A DNA stretch of 64,000 nt, from contig OY978526.1 in assembly GCA_963854835.1 (NCBI GenBank), positions 60,636,649-60,700,648 on the forward strand, written 5' to 3'. Below the pieces are notes generated by a model, which worked only from the letters and a program-made list of their open reading frames with translations, did no database searches and was not told the DNA's origin. Below are positions 61,437-64,000 of the stretch, piece by piece (positions within the stretch are counted from its first letter, which is position 1; every line of letters begins with the position of its first letter). The position numbers and the translations under genes are program-made. This stretch comes from Megamerina dolium. Taxonomy: Eukaryota; Arthropoda; Insecta; Diptera; Megamerinidae.

Positions 61437-64000
61437 AGTTTTCATTTCTAATAGGCGATTGTCTTGTTGCCTTTATTTTTATACTAGCTACTTTGATTAC
61501 TTTTGTTCCTCAAATGCATTTATACGGAATTTTTTTTTTTATTTATGTTTTATTTTAAAATAATTTCTCCACACACAATATTATTAACTTTTTACCTACT
61601 CGTATCTATACTATCTACTATCTAATACGTATCTACTCGTATGACGTCTCTCTGTCTGCATGCATGTCTGCCTACCATATTCAGAACTTTCATATATACG
61701 ACTATGTACTTGTAGTTCCTATATATTCCTTCTCATCGCAAGCTATTATTGTTCTTCACCCAATTGCATGCACACATCCGTACGTACATACATATGAGTA
61801 TATTGTATGCATTTAGGAAAATGGCCTATACAGTTCCATAACACGCACATATGTATATCCAAAAAAATGTTTGGTATTAGCCATGGCACTCTTATTAGAG
61901 TATTTCTCATTTCATGCTAGGAAACAAAAGCATACAAGTTGAAATACTGGCTTTCGTGAATAGTGTTGCTGATATCGGTAGATTGAAGTGAAAATAAAAA
62001 CAAAACAGAAATATCACATTCAGTGCAATATGCATTTTCATATATTGTTAGTCTAAACGTATATTATGAACATTAGAATGTGCCTTAATTTTCAATACAA
62101 TTCCTCGCGAATACCTAGATTTTTACTTCAAATTCCTAAAAATTAAAGAGTAGCATTAAACTTGCATTACAATATGCAGACCTCTAAAAACCGTCTAGTC
62201 TGAAAATCTTCCTTCTAGTGGTTTTCCAAAACTTCAAAGATTAATTTATTAAGCAGCTGATTTGTCGCTATTTAATATATGGAGAGGTTGAATAAAAAAC
62301 TAAAGGAAACATTGAGACGAAATTAGACAAAATTTATATTACATACTCTAAGTAGCTGTTACCTCATAGGGCATATATATTTAAAAAAAATAAATATATG
62401 GAAAAGTATATAAGGAACATCTCAATGTATAAAAAGGAAAACTAAAAAGAAAATAGGACTTGTGAACAATGGTAGGGTTAAACAGCCTTACCGAGTTTGT
62501 GCTTGACAGAAAACAATGCTGGAGTGATTGTACTACTATGTGGGTGTATGGACGCACAGTGGATACCACGTTACCTATGATGCAGTGTAACAGAAACCAA
62601 AACAAAATTGCTGTGGCCTAACGATAACATACATATACAAGCTCGTATGTACGCGTATATGCACATATGAATATATAAACGACCATCTACTGCAATAATC
62701 TTTAGTCTGCCATTGCATTGCATTAGATGTATATGGAATATGAGGAATGAACTGACAACTGACGTATCCATATAATTGCTAAAGCTTCTAGAAAATTGCA
62801 ATTTACTTTACGCAGTAGTATTTTGAATACATTTTTGATTATTATGAAAGGGTATATTTTATTTTATGCACTAAAAACAATAAAACATATACTCATATTT
62901 ACTTATTATTCAAAAATATCATACATATTTATATACCTAACATACATACATATATGAATTATTTCATGCAAAAATTCATATATGAATATGCTTAAGCTCT
63001 TTTCTATTGTTTGTATTTTGACTTCACTCTCTCTCTCTCTCTCTATCAATGATTTTCGAATAGATATTTTAAATTTTTATTCTGTACTTCAATATATGTA
63101 TTCATATAACTTATTCAATTAATTTAATTGAAAATTTCTTTTATTTAAGCATCAGATTATATACACACACACACACACACAATGTATTACGAGGATATAA
63201 CTGCGTTTGCATTCTCATACATAGATATAACGCGCCGTATGGCATATGTACATATTCTGGTTATAATTGTAAGTATTTTATGGTTTTATGAATTTAGTTT
63301 TTTATACTTCTATTCTATTATTAAATATGGTCTTATTAGGACTAGTTGATTCTGATGAGTTGATTTTGATATTTAAAAATGTTGTTGTCACTACCTTTCC
63401 TTAAAAATAACTGACAATTTAACCATGTGTAGTCGCAGGCTAGTAATTTGGTTAGAAATTTACTTTTATTTTGGGAAAGAATAGAACTCAAAGCAAGACA
63501 TACGAGAAAATTTGAATGGTTTATGATTTGTCGATTTTCGAAAATTTTATCTAACGACTATAAATATTATAAGGTATGATAAGTCAAGTAACAGAAAGGT
63601 TAACTCTATGCGTCCCGGCATTGCTCACAGTAGACAATAAGCGGATACGGTTAATAATGCTAAAGCACTGCTTGGATCTCTCTAAGCTTTTGTATGTCAA
63701 AGACCTAGCGATAGTCGGAACAAATGATTTTTCAAGGAGAAACTGCTACGAAGAACACAAATATAGTGCCATAATAATCCTCATAGACTTCTGACTTAAA
63801 GATATAACTGCAACTAGGCAGTACTATAGTGAATTATTGGACTAAAACGATTAGAAATTGCCCGGATAGATTATTGTTCGCCATAGACTAAGTAACAATC
63901 CAATAACTGGTTTTCAAGTGATGGAAAAATAATTACGGAGCACTACTACGGTGGAACATTAAACTGAATCGATAAGAGATATGGTCCTAAAAAGAAATAG
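61437..64000. other. AT-rich spacer to window end, no gene seen
   Basis: Contains (CT)n at about 63027-63043 and (CA)n at about 63164-63181. The 72-codon ORF at 63576 is unsupported. Confidence 0.6.

Noticed and set aside
63576..63794. 72-codon ORF near the window end
   Set aside because: Composition is plausible but no homology, conserved motif or neighbouring coding signal is visible.

Overview
The window looks like intergenic or intronic DNA from a higher fly, most likely a tephritid fruit fly. The evidence is strongly AT-rich sequence with many CATATGTA-type words and simple repeats, plus a dense load of insect-type transposable elements: Jockey- and RTE-type LINEs, mariners, a gypsy element, a DINE-1-like repeat and a Tigger-like element. 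The species is an inference; no host gene is recognisable anywhere. The genomic content is therefore mainly layers of mobile DNA, most of it decayed, in featureless AT-rich spacer.

Layout. 1-1377 is spacer. 1386-3250 holds a tRNA-derived SINE abutting a broken Jockey-clade LINE (minus). 3370-3967 is a 5'-truncated RTE-like LINE with a clear target-site duplication (TSD). 4371-4539 is a gag-like ORF fragment. 6517-7260 and 8850-10179 are two mariner relics, each invaded by a SINE. 14332-14715 is another SINE with an odd folded-back end. 15388-16102 is a long TA array next to an internally deleted mariner-like element. 17950-18245 is a third mariner relic.

18634-28882 is one gypsy-type LTR retrotransposon, still bounded by LTRs of about 215 bp and a 5-bp duplication (gcccc). 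Its primer-binding site matches tRNA-Ser and a polypurine tract abuts the 3' LTR. It has been invaded at least five times: an RTE fragment in the 5' LTR, a DINE-1-like repeat in gag (itself hit by a SINE), a 2.77-kb RTE copy at the catalytic Asp-Asp of the reverse transcriptase, and a second DINE-1-like repeat before the 3' LTR.

29720-30714 contains foldback structures. 32850-34260 is a decayed LINE (plus). SINE relics lie near 35.8, 40.2, 40.7 and 44.3 kb. 46737-48070 is a decayed Jockey-like LINE (minus). 48574-50927 is the best-preserved element: a complete Tigger/pogo-like DNA transposon with TIRs, a TA duplication and one open transposase frame that reads through a 60-nt in-frame intron. 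53494-54660 is an RNase H-bearing LINE fragment, 54690-55110 a mariner-like relic, and 59398-61436 a SINE inserted at the end of a third DINE-1-like repeat. The rest to 64000 is spacer.

The elements interact only by insertion. Most candidate novelty lies in the SINE family with a T-rich tail, the large DINE-1-like repeats with tandem units of about 300 bp, and the Tigger-like element with palindromic subterminal arrays.
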